The notes below the pieces were generated by a model. It saw only the letters and a list, made by a program, of their open reading frames with translations. It was not told where the DNA came from and did no database searches. Positions 1 through 7,844 of a stretch of 54,228 nucleotides of DNA are shown one piece after another. Positions within the stretch are counted from its first letter, which is position 1; each line of letters begins with the position of its first letter. Position numbers and translations under genes: made by a program. The stretch is from Alphaproteobacteria bacterium (lineage in GTDB: Bacteria; Pseudomonadota; Alphaproteobacteria; Rhodobacterales; Rhodobacteraceae), in NCBI GenBank assembly GCA_016869875.1, contig VGDE01000004.1, forward strand, positions 1 to 54,228. Direction: 5' to 3'.

Positions 1-78
1 TGCCGCGATCGGCAGGACATAGCTGAGCGCCAGGAGATCGTGTCGCTTCGGCTCCTCGGGCCCGACAATGTTCCCCAT
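1..78 (-). CDS. N-terminal fragment of a possible membrane protein (runs off the window)
   Basis: An open frame starts at an ATG at 78 on the minus strand and leaves the window after 26 codons without a stop. The first 14 residues are polar and charged. Residues 15-26 turn hydrophobic (LLALSYVLPIAA), which suggests the first membrane segment of a permease. A GGAG sequence lies about 11 bases before the start, and an in-frame ATG three codons upstream is too close to it. The gene is divergent from the GntA-like gene, with about 218 bases of shared promoter space. The family cannot be named from so short a piece; a permease is only an inference. Confidence 0.4.
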   Translation of the reverse strand, partial: MGNIVGPEEPKRHDLLALSYVLPIAA

Positions 79-296
79 GGTGATCATCGCTCCGGAGTGA
101 TGCCGCACAATATGCCGCACGGACGGCGACCAATGCTTTCGCCTTGTGGGCCGCCCGCGGCAAAGCCGGTCCGGCCGCCCGTGCGGCACGTTCCGCTGCC
201 TGATCCCGCGCGGCTGCGACGACCGGACACTGTTGCTTGGCCGGAACTTTCGATTGCCTCTTTTGTTCCTGCTGCAGATTGCAACAGGTGTTCTCC

Positions 297-989
297 ATGC
301 ATGTCGATAACGAGACCGCACTGGCCGCCCGCGACGAACTGCTGGAAGCCATTGCGGATACCAGATTTCCGTGCCTTGGGGCCAAATCCGCAATGGCGCG
401 CGGCACGCTCAAGACGCTTGTTTGCCATGCGCTTGACAGCCGCGCCGACGATGCCTGGGTTCACTCAGAACTTCTGGACTGGGTCGAGGATTATCGCGCG
501 GATCCTTCCGGTCTGCGCAGTCTGGCGGTTGTGTTCGCAGGGCCGGACAATCTTGACGAAAGACAGTTCGAGGTCGCGATGTGGCAGCGCCTGCAGTCCC
601 TGGCCAACATCGACGACCGGCGCCAGCAGCCTTATGACAGCAATGTCAGCCTGGATCCGGATGATCCGCATTTCTCGCTCAGCTTCGGCGGGGCTGCCTT
701 CTTCGTGGTTGGCCTGCATCCCCAGGCGTCGCGGCCGGCACGGCGCATGCCCCGTCCCACGCTGGTCTTCAACCTGCACGACCAGTTCGAGCGCCTGCGC
801 GAGGAAGGCCGGTACGAGCGCATGCGCGAGCGCATCCTGAGCCGCGACGAAGCCTTGGCCGGAAGCATCAACCCCATGCTGTCGCGCTTTGGCGAGGAAA
901 GCGAGGCCCGGCAGTACAGCGGACGGATGGTCGGCGACGACTGGCGCTGCCCTTTCCGTGACCCCAGGGCCTCGCATGAGCATCGTTGA
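297..989 (+). CDS. GntA/YqcI-YcgG family heme-dependent guanidino N-hydroxylase-like protein
   Basis: The 230-residue product has the usual length and pattern of the YqcI/YcgG family. Seen in the sequence are an N-terminal FPCLGAKSAM block, the central FFVVGLHPQASRPARR block, and a C-terminal block with GSINPMLSRFGE, ARQYSGRM and DDWRCPF. Studied members (GntA of guanitoxin synthesis, DcsA of D-cycloserine synthesis) are small heme enzymes that hydroxylate a guanidino nitrogen, of L-enduracididine and L-arginine respectively. The substrate here is unknown. The start at 297 has AGGTG eight bases upstream and matches the family start; longer in-frame starts add unrelated residues. The next gene overlaps its end by 14 bases, so the two are probably translated together. 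Confidence 0.82.
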   Translation: MHVDNETALAARDELLEAIADTRFPCLGAKSAMARGTLKTLVCHALDSRADDAWVHSELLDWVEDYRADPSGLRSLAVVFAGPDNLDERQFEVAMWQRLQSLANIDDRRQQPYDSNVSLDPDDPHFSLSFGGAAFFVVGLHPQASRPARRMPRPTLVFNLHDQFERLREEGRYERMRERILSRDEALAGSINPMLSRFGEESEARQYSGRMVGDDWRCPFRDPRASHEHR

Positions 990-1578
990 GATCCCGCCGC
1001 GCACCGGAGCAGCGTTCCTGTTGCATGAAGGGCAGACCTTGCGGGTCATCGACCCTCAGGGCACGCAGGTGTCGGACCTGCTGGCCTACAGCGCGGCCGA
1101 TGTGCGCGAGGTCATTTCAAACGGGCGAACCTTCGATTACGAGGAAACGATCGCGCTGACGGGCGGGAACCGGCTTTGGTCGAACAGGTCGCGGCCCATG
1201 TTGACGATCATCGAGGACACGGTTGGCCGGCACGACTTCCTGCTGACACCCTGCAGCGAGGCCACCTTTCGCCACTTCTATCCTGACCAGCCGGTTCATC
1301 GCGGCTGCTTTGGCAACTTGGCCGAGGCTCTTGCCCCCTATGGGGTGGAGCCGGACATGATCCCCTGTGCCTTCAACGTCTTCATGAATGTACCTGTGGC
1401 CGCCGACGGCGTGCTGCGGGTGGACCCTCCGACAAGCCGGCCGGGAGATTATCTTCGCCTGCGCGCGGAGATGGATCTGGTCATCGGTCTTACTGCCTGT
1501 TCCGCTTATGCGTCCAACGGCGGTAGCTTCAAGCCGATCCATTATCAGATCGAAACAAGCGACGCATCGCGGTCCTGA
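976..1578 (+). CDS. DUF1989 / urea carboxylase-associated family protein
   Basis: This 200-residue protein belongs to the DUF1989 family. Visible family features are IPPRTGAAFLLHEGQTLRVIDPQG near the N-terminus (split here as IPPRTGAAF and RVIDPQGTQVSDL), the metal-site-like segment with HDFLLTPCSE, then CFGNL, and PCAFNVFMNVPV near residue 135. Two relatives, CgdA and CgdB, form carboxyguanidine deiminase in guanidine catabolism. Others are of unknown function and sit beside GntA-like enzymes. The ATG at 976 lies inside the upstream gene, so the pair is translationally coupled. A shared role on a guanidino or N-hydroxyguanidino compound is inferred from this coupling and from family knowledge, not from direct evidence. 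No urea carboxylase gene is nearby. Confidence 0.8.
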   Translation: MSIVEIPPRTGAAFLLHEGQTLRVIDPQGTQVSDLLAYSAADVREVISNGRTFDYEETIALTGGNRLWSNRSRPMLTIIEDTVGRHDFLLTPCSEATFRHFYPDQPVHRGCFGNLAEALAPYGVEPDMIPCAFNVFMNVPVAADGVLRVDPPTSRPGDYLRLRAEMDLVIGLTACSAYASNGGSFKPIHYQIETSDASRS

Positions 1579-1729
1579 CGCCTGCATCATCGGCAGTGAC
1601 GGCTTGCCTCCCTTGTGTCTAAAGCGGTCCTGGTCGGCGGGAACAATCTGGCGGAAGTGCGCCTTTCTGATCTCGGCCAGTGCCGGACCAGTTCTGCCGG
1701 GCCCCAACCCCATCGATTTCAGGTGTCGC

Positions 1730-2332
1730 AAGGAGAGTTGGTCGATGGGCAACCATGGCAGGCCGCGAGTTGACGACCATCGAGTGCTGAGCGGCATGAT
1801 CTTCCTCAACCGCAATGGCATGCAACAGTGTGATGTTCCAAAGGATGCTGGCCGGCAAGAACCCTCTGCAACCGCCGCAAGTGCCGGAGATGAGCCGCGG
1901 CACCATCAGTTCGAGCGGCCTCGCGCTTAAGGCGCCATCGCCCGGATCATGACAGGATCGCCCCGCGAAAGCCCCGAGAAGGCGATCATCACGGATGCGG
2001 CCCGTCCCAAGGCGTTGCCAGGCCTTCCGCGTGACTGCACAGGAAGGGCATGCGCGTCAGACGGACCCGAACGAAGAGCGGCACGAGCACCAGTCCGCAC
2101 ATCGCCACCGATGCAGGGGCCGCCCCACCCGCGATCGTCATCTTTGCCGGACCGGCGGCGACAGCGCGCGGCAGCGCTGCCGGCCTTTGTGATGCAAGCA
2201 CGAGGCGCAACCGCATCGGGAGCATGCTGTGGCCGGCCGGAGCAAAGGGGCGTCGCCACCCGATACGCCCGCTGCCACGGCACCTTCTTTTCAGCCCTCG
2301 CTCTCAAAGCCGCCGTCCTGATGTGGCTCTGA
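1730..2332 (+). pseudogene. Decayed IS5-family transposase
   Basis: Two separated reading frames on the plus strand match different parts of an IS5-family (IS427-like) transposase. The first, near 1748-1850, reads GRPRVDDHRVLSGMIFLNRNG, the usual N-terminal block before a DAPKEYG-type segment (here DVPKDAG). The second, ending at the stop at 2332, reads GVATRYARCHGTFFSALAL, the C-terminal end of the same family. Between them a third frame has SPHIATDAG, resembling the LHAVTDA block. The coding is broken by several frame changes and is clearly inactive. Terminal inverted repeats were not found by eye. The limits are approximate. Confidence 0.6.
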
Positions 2333-2439
2333 TGCTCAAAGTGGCCGGACCCTGTACAGGCTGACGCGCCGACATACGCATGGCACCCTCTGCACATGGC
2401 GATACCCGACGCTCGACCCTCCGACGCGCCCGTGTGTCA

Positions 2440-3350
2440 GGTTGGGATTGATACAAGGCATCTTGTGCCGAACAGGAGCGTCTTGAGCCGGCGGGCGGCG
2501 TCATCGGCGGCGATGAAGACGCCAGATGCGTTCGCAGCTGATCCGTGATCGCCGCGATGGAGTGGTTCGACGTTAAGCGGAAGAATGAGCCCCGGATCAT
2601 TCCCTGACCCGCTTCACCTTCCTTGATCGTGCGGCTCATCCGCTTGTCCCGGCCGTCTCGGGACGCCAGTCCCCTGACTGTCGTCCGACCCTCGCAACTC
2701 GCGGGAGGCTTCCCCTTCGTCAGCCTGTGCCCGCTCCCGTGTTCACGGCACACCCGGCCAGGATGTGCTCGAAGGCGGGCGTGTTGCAGCTCCGGGTTGC
2801 GACCTGCGCGCCCTGTCGGTCAGCCCCTTCCGGAGCCGGCAGGGAGCTGCGGCAACCATGTCGCGCAGGAACCGGGCTGCAGCCATTCTGCCGGCCTTCC
2901 GGACAAAGGCGAACTTGCCGGTACTGTCACTTGCCATGAGATACGGCTTGACCTCGGTGGTCTGCACTTCGGCGATACGACATGTAAACAGCCGATGGGG
3001 CAGCGTTTGACGCGCTGCCGCACCTGCCTGTCGTCATCGACGTCAGGCAGGTGCGGCATCTTCTGTCGTTGACGACAGCGATGCAGGGCCGGATGCGTCA
3101 GAGGAGGAAGGGACGGTTGCACGGCATGAAAACCGTCCTCCGACGCCAACAGCGCATGGCGTCTGGTTGCCCACAACCACCGCTTCCTCCTCGCGCGCGT
3201 TGCAGTTGAGCGCGGGTCCCTCGGCCCGGTTTCCCTGTCCTGGACTGTCGCCTGCTTGCGCCACTTCGCCCCCGCCTTGGGGTCCGTCAGGGAAACAAGA
3301 TACTGAACCGCTTTGTGATCCTCCTCACTGTCAAGTTCCCGGCTCAGCAT
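2440..3350 (-). pseudogene. Decayed IS481-type transposase
   Basis: Three consecutive minus-strand frames carry successive parts of one integrase-type transposase. From 3350 downward comes EEDHKAVQYLVSLTDPKAG, then HALLASEDGFHAVQPSLP, LHRCRQR and LPDVDDD, the N-terminal block. A second frame, from about 2967, has VQTTEVKPYLMASDSTGKFA and AARFLRDMVAAAP, around the first catalytic aspartate region. A third, from 2753, has EHGSGHRLTKGK, RMSRTIKE and DQLRTHLA, the region of the last catalytic glutamate. At least two frameshifts and local rearrangement near 2690 make it non-functional. Ends are approximate and no terminal repeats were identified. Confidence 0.7.
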
Positions 3351-4286
3351 CGCGCAAAGCGAGCGGTCATTCGGGCGGCCCCCGGACCGATGCCGGGCCC
3401 GCCCTCATCATTGCAGCGTGGACGGACGCTGTCGTTTTAGTCACTTGGACCAGTGGCATTTCCACGCCTCGCTCGTGGCGCGTCCGCGACAGACCTGGTC
3501 TCTCCCGCCTCTTTCAAATTCCGAAAAGATCGCACCATGAAATTACGGGATCAAATATGAACGCGACGAGGAGGCCATACTGGCGCGGCAAGAGCAATTC
3601 TTTCGACTAAGGGACCGAGAGAATGGGCGACCTCGGGCGCATGATGAGGCTTGGCTATCTGGCGGTTTGCCCGGCATGTGCGGAATGACGGGCCGCTGAA
3701 TCCCCTTTCCCGCGGAAAACCATGCGGGTGCTGGACCGTCTGGTAAAGGTCATTCATCCTATGGCGGGCGACTGACGGGGGCGTCCAGTCGCCTGCCGAA
3801 AAGATCCACCTGAACAACTGCCCCTGCCGCGACTTTGCGTTGCCGACTGGAGAGGTTGCAGGACAACTGGGTTTTGCCATGCTTTGTGTGACAGGATACC
3901 TTTATGATCCCGCCACTGATCCGGGCGCGGCTGGTACGTCCGGGTTGCCGCGCCCCGCCATGACCGGAGGCCGAGCCACGCGTGTCTGATCCGCTTCCTC
4001 CCGGGCCGGCACAGGCTGGTTGAGACGTCATCCGACAGAGCGCATCATCGCGGACCGGATCCTCATCTGCATGCCGTCATGAACAGGACGGCCCAAGCCC
4101 TGCCGCTGACCGAAACCTGCACCCTTTCCGGCACCCCGCAACTTGGGCATGGGGGTGCAGGTTGAGGTTCTCAGGACTACGACCGGGAAGCAGACTTCCT
4201 CAGCTCAGGAGGCTGGCGCGCTCCGGCGTCAAGCGGGCATATATCACAGGTCGGCCCGCCTTTGTCAGGCCAGGCACGCGGATCGC
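3351..4286. other. Non-coding or decayed stretch without an intact gene
   Basis: No intact gene is supported here. Plus-strand coding-like remnants exist. Near 3555-3700 a frame without a start reads YERDEEAILARQEQFF and ends in LPGMCGMTGR. Near 3720-3780 another reads MRVLDRLVKVIHPMAGD. Near 3790-3980 a third reads EKIHLNNCPCRDFALPTG. They lie in different frames with stops between, so they may be pieces of one dead gene, but no family was recognised. A 10-base inverted repeat (4115-4124 with 4153-4162) surrounds a 28-base loop just upstream of the DUF6481 gene terminus. Confidence 0.5.
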
Positions 4287-4658
4287 TCAGCCCTTCCGGG
4301 CCTTGCGGTTGGCATAGCGCCGGTCACGTGCCGCCTTGCGGGCGGCTTCATCCTCAACGGGACATGCAACCCGATCGTTGTCCGCATGATCACGGGCCTC
4401 GGCTGTCGCGGCGGCAAGGGCGACATCGCGCTCCTGCTTTTCCGCCGCAAGGCGCGCCTGCTCTTCGCGCTTGCCTTGCTCGCGCAGCGCCTGGCGTGCT
4501 TCCCGCGCCTCGGCAAGGGCGATGCGTTCCTTCTGCCTGTCCTCGCGGACGGGTTCGGCAGCCTCCTTGGCAGCCCGATAGGCCTCGAGAAGGGCGGCTT
4601 TGGCGCCGGTCGCGGCCTTGCGGCGGTCGGAAAGATCGTTCTTGTTCGTGTTTTTCAA
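4287..4658 (-). CDS. DUF6481 family small charged protein
   Basis: The 123-residue product is highly charged, rich in alanine, arginine and glutamate, and almost entirely predicted helix or coiled coil. It ends in RRYANRKARKG, the signature end of the DUF6481 family (typically 100-130 residues, alphaproteobacterial, function unknown). No membrane segment or signal peptide is seen. It follows a second small charged-protein gene on the same strand after 34 bases, so the two probably form one transcript. Both frames are intact although everything around them is decayed, which argues that they are expressed and under selection. The fold suggests nucleic-acid or ribosome association, but that is a guess. 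Confidence 0.75.
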   Translation of the reverse strand: MKNTNKNDLSDRRKAATGAKAALLEAYRAAKEAAEPVREDRQKERIALAEAREARQALREQGKREEQARLAAEKQERDVALAAATAEARDHADNDRVACPVEDEAARKAARDRRYANRKARKG

Positions 4659-4692
4659 GTTTCTGTTCCAGATATAGGTTTTTCAGGCAAGG

Positions 4693-4917
4693 TCAGGAAT
4701 TTCGGGTTCGTTTTGCGCCGGGGCCCGCTTTGGGCGTGGCCTTGTCCTGTGCATCCCGGGCCAGGCGCGCCTCGCGCAGCCTCAGGGTCTTTTCTTCGTC
4801 GGCAGCCTTGATCGCGTCGATCTCGTCAAAGGCGCGATCACGCGCCGTGCGCGGCGACTGTGTCTTGCCAAAGGCAATCTCGGCCTCTTGACGCCGCCTG
4901 CTGTAGCTTTCGGTCAT
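4693..4917 (-). CDS. Small charged hypothetical protein upstream of DUF6481 gene
   Basis: A 74-residue frame begins with MTESYSRRRQEAEIAFGKTQ and continues with TARDRAFDEIDAIKAADEEKTLRLREARLARD, split here as DAIKAADEEKTLRLREARL. It is helical and charged, with no cysteines or membrane segment. The start is preceded by GGGAGAACAGCT on the minus strand, giving a good ribosome binding site. It lies 34 bases before the DUF6481 gene in the same direction. Proteins of this type recur in alphaproteobacteria next to DUF6481 or cold-shock genes; this is recalled family knowledge and the function is unknown. An intact frame within a decayed region supports a real gene. Confidence 0.65.
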   Translation of the reverse strand: MTESYSRRRQEAEIAFGKTQSPRTARDRAFDEIDAIKAADEEKTLRLREARLARDAQDKATPKAGPGAKRTRNS

Positions 4918-5424
4918 AGCTGTTCTCCCGGAAAAGCCCGCTGAGCGAGCCGAGATAGAAAGGGATCATGTACTTCGCCAAGGGGCGGAAGGTCGGCATG
5001 CATGACCCCTGTCCAATTTTGCTGCACGACTCGGGTTCTCCAGACCCTGCATCCTCATCGTCACCCTGCGGCCATCAGGGCAGGCTTAAGCCTCTGGTCG
5101 TCACGCTCCGACTGATCTGCAACTCCAAGAAAAGGCGACCTTACGGACCGCATGCCCTGTTCGATGGCGCGAGGACGACCAAGCCGCGTCTCGGGAAAAC
5201 AAAAAGGCCGCTCGAGAGCATGGAGAGCGGACATGCCTATGAGGACTGCTCTGCTCCGATCTTGCCGGAGACTTATCTGCGTTGATTACGCGCCCCTGCG
5301 CCCATTGTCCAGAACTGCATGAATCATCGGTCCGGCTTCCGCAGGTCAGATCCTCATGATGCGTCCGGACAGGCGGCGGATGCAGGGGCGCTTTATCCCT
5401 TCGAGGCCAAGCAATGCGGGCTTC
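4918..5424. other. Gap with no supported gene
   Basis: About 500 bases separate the small charged-protein genes from the SDR remnant. The part next to 4918 must contain the promoter of the two small genes. A plus-strand frame ending near 5285 and a minus-strand frame through 5101-5430 are open, but neither has recognisable family content; the minus frame is only the out-of-register tail of the SDR remnant. A short AT-richer patch with an A-run (AAAACAAAAAGG, near 5197-5208) is the only compositional feature seen. Confidence 0.5.
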
Positions 5425-5790
5425 CGGAACTGCACTCATGCAAAGGGTGCCACGCAGCTTGATGTCAAACACCACGTTATACTTCTGCGCCTCGCTGTCC
5501 ATGATCTTGAGCGGCTGCGTGATGCCGGCGTTGTTCGCCAGGACGTCGATCCGGCCCCAGCGGTCGAGGAAGCCTTGGCCGCCGCGTCGCAGATGGCCTT
5601 GTCGGTGACGTTGCAGGCAGGGCCGTCATGATCCGCCCCCAGATCGCCTGCTGCGGCCTCGGCCGCGCCGGTCTCCAGATTCAGGATGGCCACGCTGGCG
5701 CCGTGCTTGGCGAACATCCGGGCCGTGACCCTGCCCAAGCCCCGCGCGAATGCAGCGCCGGTCCCGATGACATATCTATCCTGAACGGGT
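5425..5790 (-). pseudogene. Remnant of a short-chain dehydrogenase (3-oxoacyl-ACP reductase type)
   Basis: The minus strand reads VIGTGAAFARGLGRVTARMF, a damaged glycine-rich NAD(P)-binding start, then HGASVAILNLETG and CNVTDKA. A one-base frame change follows, and the sequence continues as WGRIDVLANNAGITQP with the NNAG motif and then FDIKLRGTLCMSAV. The catalytic tyrosine-lysine half is missing, so only about the first 110 residues survive. The fragment starts a few bases after the stop of the transketolase remnant, so both belonged to one operon. Loss of the start, the frameshift and the truncation mark it as non-functional. Confidence 0.78.
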
Positions 5791-5795
5791 GGCTG

Positions 5796-6824
5796 CTACA
5801 GCCAGTCCTTGATGCGCTCGACCATCTTGCCGACGGTCAGCCCCGTACATCTCGTGCAGCGTCGGCAGGCGCCGGCCTCCAGAAACTCGTTCGGGAGCGC
5901 GATCATCCGGAGCGTCGGTGTCACCCCGCAGGTCAGCAGCGTCGTCGCCCCGGCTTCGCCCAGCCCGCCAACAACGGTGTGCTTCTCGGCCGTCACCACG
6001 AGCCGGCCGCCCTCGCGGGCCTCGGCCAGAATCGTCCCGGTGTCGGAAGGCTTGATTGTCGGCACGTGCAGCACGGCGGCGTGGACGTTGTCGGCAGCCA
6101 GACGTTCGGCTGCATCCAGCGCGCGCATCGTCATGAAGCCGGTCGAGATGATCAGCACACCCCGTCCTCGCGGATCACCTGCGCCTTGCCCAGCTGGAAC
6201 GGATGCTCGCACTTGTGACGTGTCAGCACCGAGAGGACCTTGGCCCCGTGGCAGACGGGTATGGACCGGGCCGTCATGGGCCGTGATCTGGGGCAACATG
6301 CCGATGATGTCGTCGGCATCGCAGGGATAGATGATCGTCATGTTCGGCAGACCGTGGCAGATCGCCAGATCCTGGGTTGCCTGGTGGCTGGGGCCATAGC
6401 CGGTCGTCAGGCCCGGCAGGGCGCAGCAGATCTTGACGGGCCGGTTTTCTTCCGCATCGCAATGCCGATGAAGTCATAGGCGCGGCGTGAAGCAAAGATC
6501 GCATAGATGGTGGCGAAAGGGTCGAAGCCTGCTCAGGCCAGCCCCGCCGCCGCCGACATCAGCAGCTGTTCCGCGGTGCCCATCTGGTAGAACCGGTCCG
6601 GCATCGCCTGCGCGAAGACGTGCAGATCGGTCTATTTCGCCAAGCTGGCAGATCGGCCGACAATCTTGTTGGCCCTCTTGGTCGCTTCAACCAAGGCGTT
6701 GCCAAAGGGCGCGGCGACCGTGTCACAGCCTTCGGCGGCCAGAGAGACGATCATCGCCGTGGTCGCCACCTTCTTCGGGAACCTGGCGCGGCTCTTGCTT
6801 GCGGTTTGTCGAGGCGAGGGTCAT
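5796..6824 (-). pseudogene. Disrupted transketolase C-terminal subunit
   Basis: Pieces of the C-terminal half of a split transketolase follow one another on the minus strand. They are MIVSLAAEGCDTVAAPFGNA, an in-frame stop, TDLHVFAQAMPDRFYQMGTA, another stop, then FASRRAYDFIGIAM, LPGLTTGYGPSHQATQDLA and NMTIIYPCDADDI. After a further frameshift come VLIISTGFMTMRALDAAERL and the C-terminal VGKMVERIKDWL ending at 5796. At least four lesions are present. The original start (6824) overlaps the stop of the N-terminal subunit as ATGA, the usual coupling for split transketolases. Split enzymes of this kind often serve in sugar-acid or polyol pathways; the original pathway cannot be told. Confidence 0.85.
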
Positions 6825-7225
6825 TGCGGTTTTCCTTCTTCCAGAACGGCCGGCGCCTTGGCCCATTCATCGGCTTCCACCCGGACGAAATGCGTGATCT
6901 CGCGCCGTTTCGGGAAGCCCACGCCCTTGCACATGCCCGTGTCGAAGATGATGACGCGCGGGCCGGGATGGTCCGTCTCGCGGGCCGCGTCAAAGGCGGC
7001 AACGACGGCGGTCAGGTCGTTGCCCTCCACACGCTGCGCGTGCCAGCCCAACGCCTGCCATTTCGCCAACTCGTCGCCCCGCGCGAGCGCGGCTGTCGAT
7101 CCGCCATCCGCCTGCAGGTCGTTGAAGTCGATCAGGCAGATCAGGTTGTCGAGCTTGTGCTGGACTGCGGACATTGCCGCTCCCAGGTCGAGCCTTTGCC
7201 CAGTGACCGGAGGCGTATCGTGAGC
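6821..7225 (-). pseudogene. Truncated transketolase N-terminal subunit
   Basis: The frame from 7174 to 6821 reads MSAVQHKLDNLICLIDFND, LQADGGSTAAL, then RVEGNDLTAVVAAFDAA and a C-terminal GPRVIIFDTGMCKGVGF segment, the last third of the N-terminal (thiamine-diphosphate binding) half of a split transketolase. Just upstream, LGKGSTWE is found one frame away and would normally precede the AAMSAVQHK segment, so a frameshift lies near 7180. The first 150 or so residues, including the thiamine-diphosphate contacts, are absent beyond about 7225. The gene is therefore truncated at its 5-prime end, presumably by a deletion that also removed the promoter of the operon. Confidence 0.82.
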
Positions 7226-7645
7226 AGGCTGCGCGGTATTTTAAGGAAGTTCACGACAATCTAAGATGATCTAATGCTTCCGCGGAAATGCGAGGAAGCG
7301 GGCAGACCTGCCTACCACGCTCAGGCTGCGGCCAAGGGCGTTCTGCCTGGGTCACACAGGGTGAACACCACGCTACCGGACTTTGAGGCCATGACATCGG
7401 GTGCAGAGGCAGTTTTTGGGCGGGTCCATGGCACCGGGATCGCCCGCCTGCCGGCATGTGCCTGACCTGATGGTGGTCTGAAATGCCTGTCCGGAATGCC
7501 CAGGCCGCAGAGCGACCGCCGGTGCAATGACTGCGGGCTAAGCCAAGGGGAGCGTAAAAACGCAAGCAGCACAGGTGGGGATGTCATGCTGCGCGACGCG
7601 TCGCGGGGACCTGTCGCTCTCTGAAGAAGGTGAGAATCCTGATAA

Positions 7646-7708
7646 GGCGGGCGGCGCACCTACTCCATGCTTTGGCATGGAGCCCATTCGCCTGAGGCGC
7701 CGCCCGCC
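7646..7708. repeat. Nested palindromic element (REP-like or structured RNA candidate)
   Basis: Perfect 12-base arms GGCGGGCGGCGC (7646-7657) and GCGCCGCCCGCC (7697-7708) enclose a second perfect hairpin, CTCCATGC (7663-7670) and GCATGGAG (7675-7682) with a TTTG loop. A third short stem, CGCC-TGA-GGCG, overlaps the right arm. The element is 63 bases long and intergenic, in a region of decayed mobile elements. It resembles repeated extragenic palindromes, but no second copy was noticed in the window. A processed small RNA is an alternative. Confidence 0.5.
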
Positions 7709-7786
7709 CCATACCATCCTCCCGAAAGACCACGGTGCGGACCTGCGCCCATCGCTGGTCACATGACCATCAAGGGCAGGAGGCGC

Positions 7787-7811
7787 TGCCTTGAGGAGGC
7801 TCTTCAAGGCA
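7787..7811 (-). terminator. Hairpin downstream of lolA
   Basis: TGCCTTGA (7787-7794) and TCAAGGCA (7804-7811) form a perfect 8-base stem with a 9-base loop, 34 bases beyond the lolA stop. No T-run follows on the minus strand, so it may be a 3-prime stabilising hairpin rather than an intrinsic terminator. A competing pairing with CAAGGGCAG at 7771-7779 is possible. Confidence 0.35.
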
Positions 7812-7844
7812 ATGCCCACAGGTCAGGTATGGGGCGGCCGGCAG

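Larger units (their letters stand above)
7226..7844. other. Non-coding stretch with strong secondary-structure signals
   Basis: No supported gene lies between the transketolase remnant and lolA. Short open frames on both strands have no recognisable content. The stretch instead holds several perfect inverted repeats: a 14-base palindrome at 7592-7605, a nested palindromic element at 7646-7708, and an 8-base stem at 7787-7811 downstream of lolA. The left boundary coincides with the deletion point of the transketolase operon. Confidence 0.55.

Noticed and set aside
40..840. Plus-strand open frame overlapping the GntA-like gene
   Set aside because: A different frame with low-complexity Arg/Pro/Ser content; the GntA-like frame has family motifs.
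4115..4162. 10-base inverted repeat with a 28-base loop as a terminator
   Set aside because: The loop is long and no T-run follows; it lies more than 100 bases from the DUF6481 stop, so a function is not supported.
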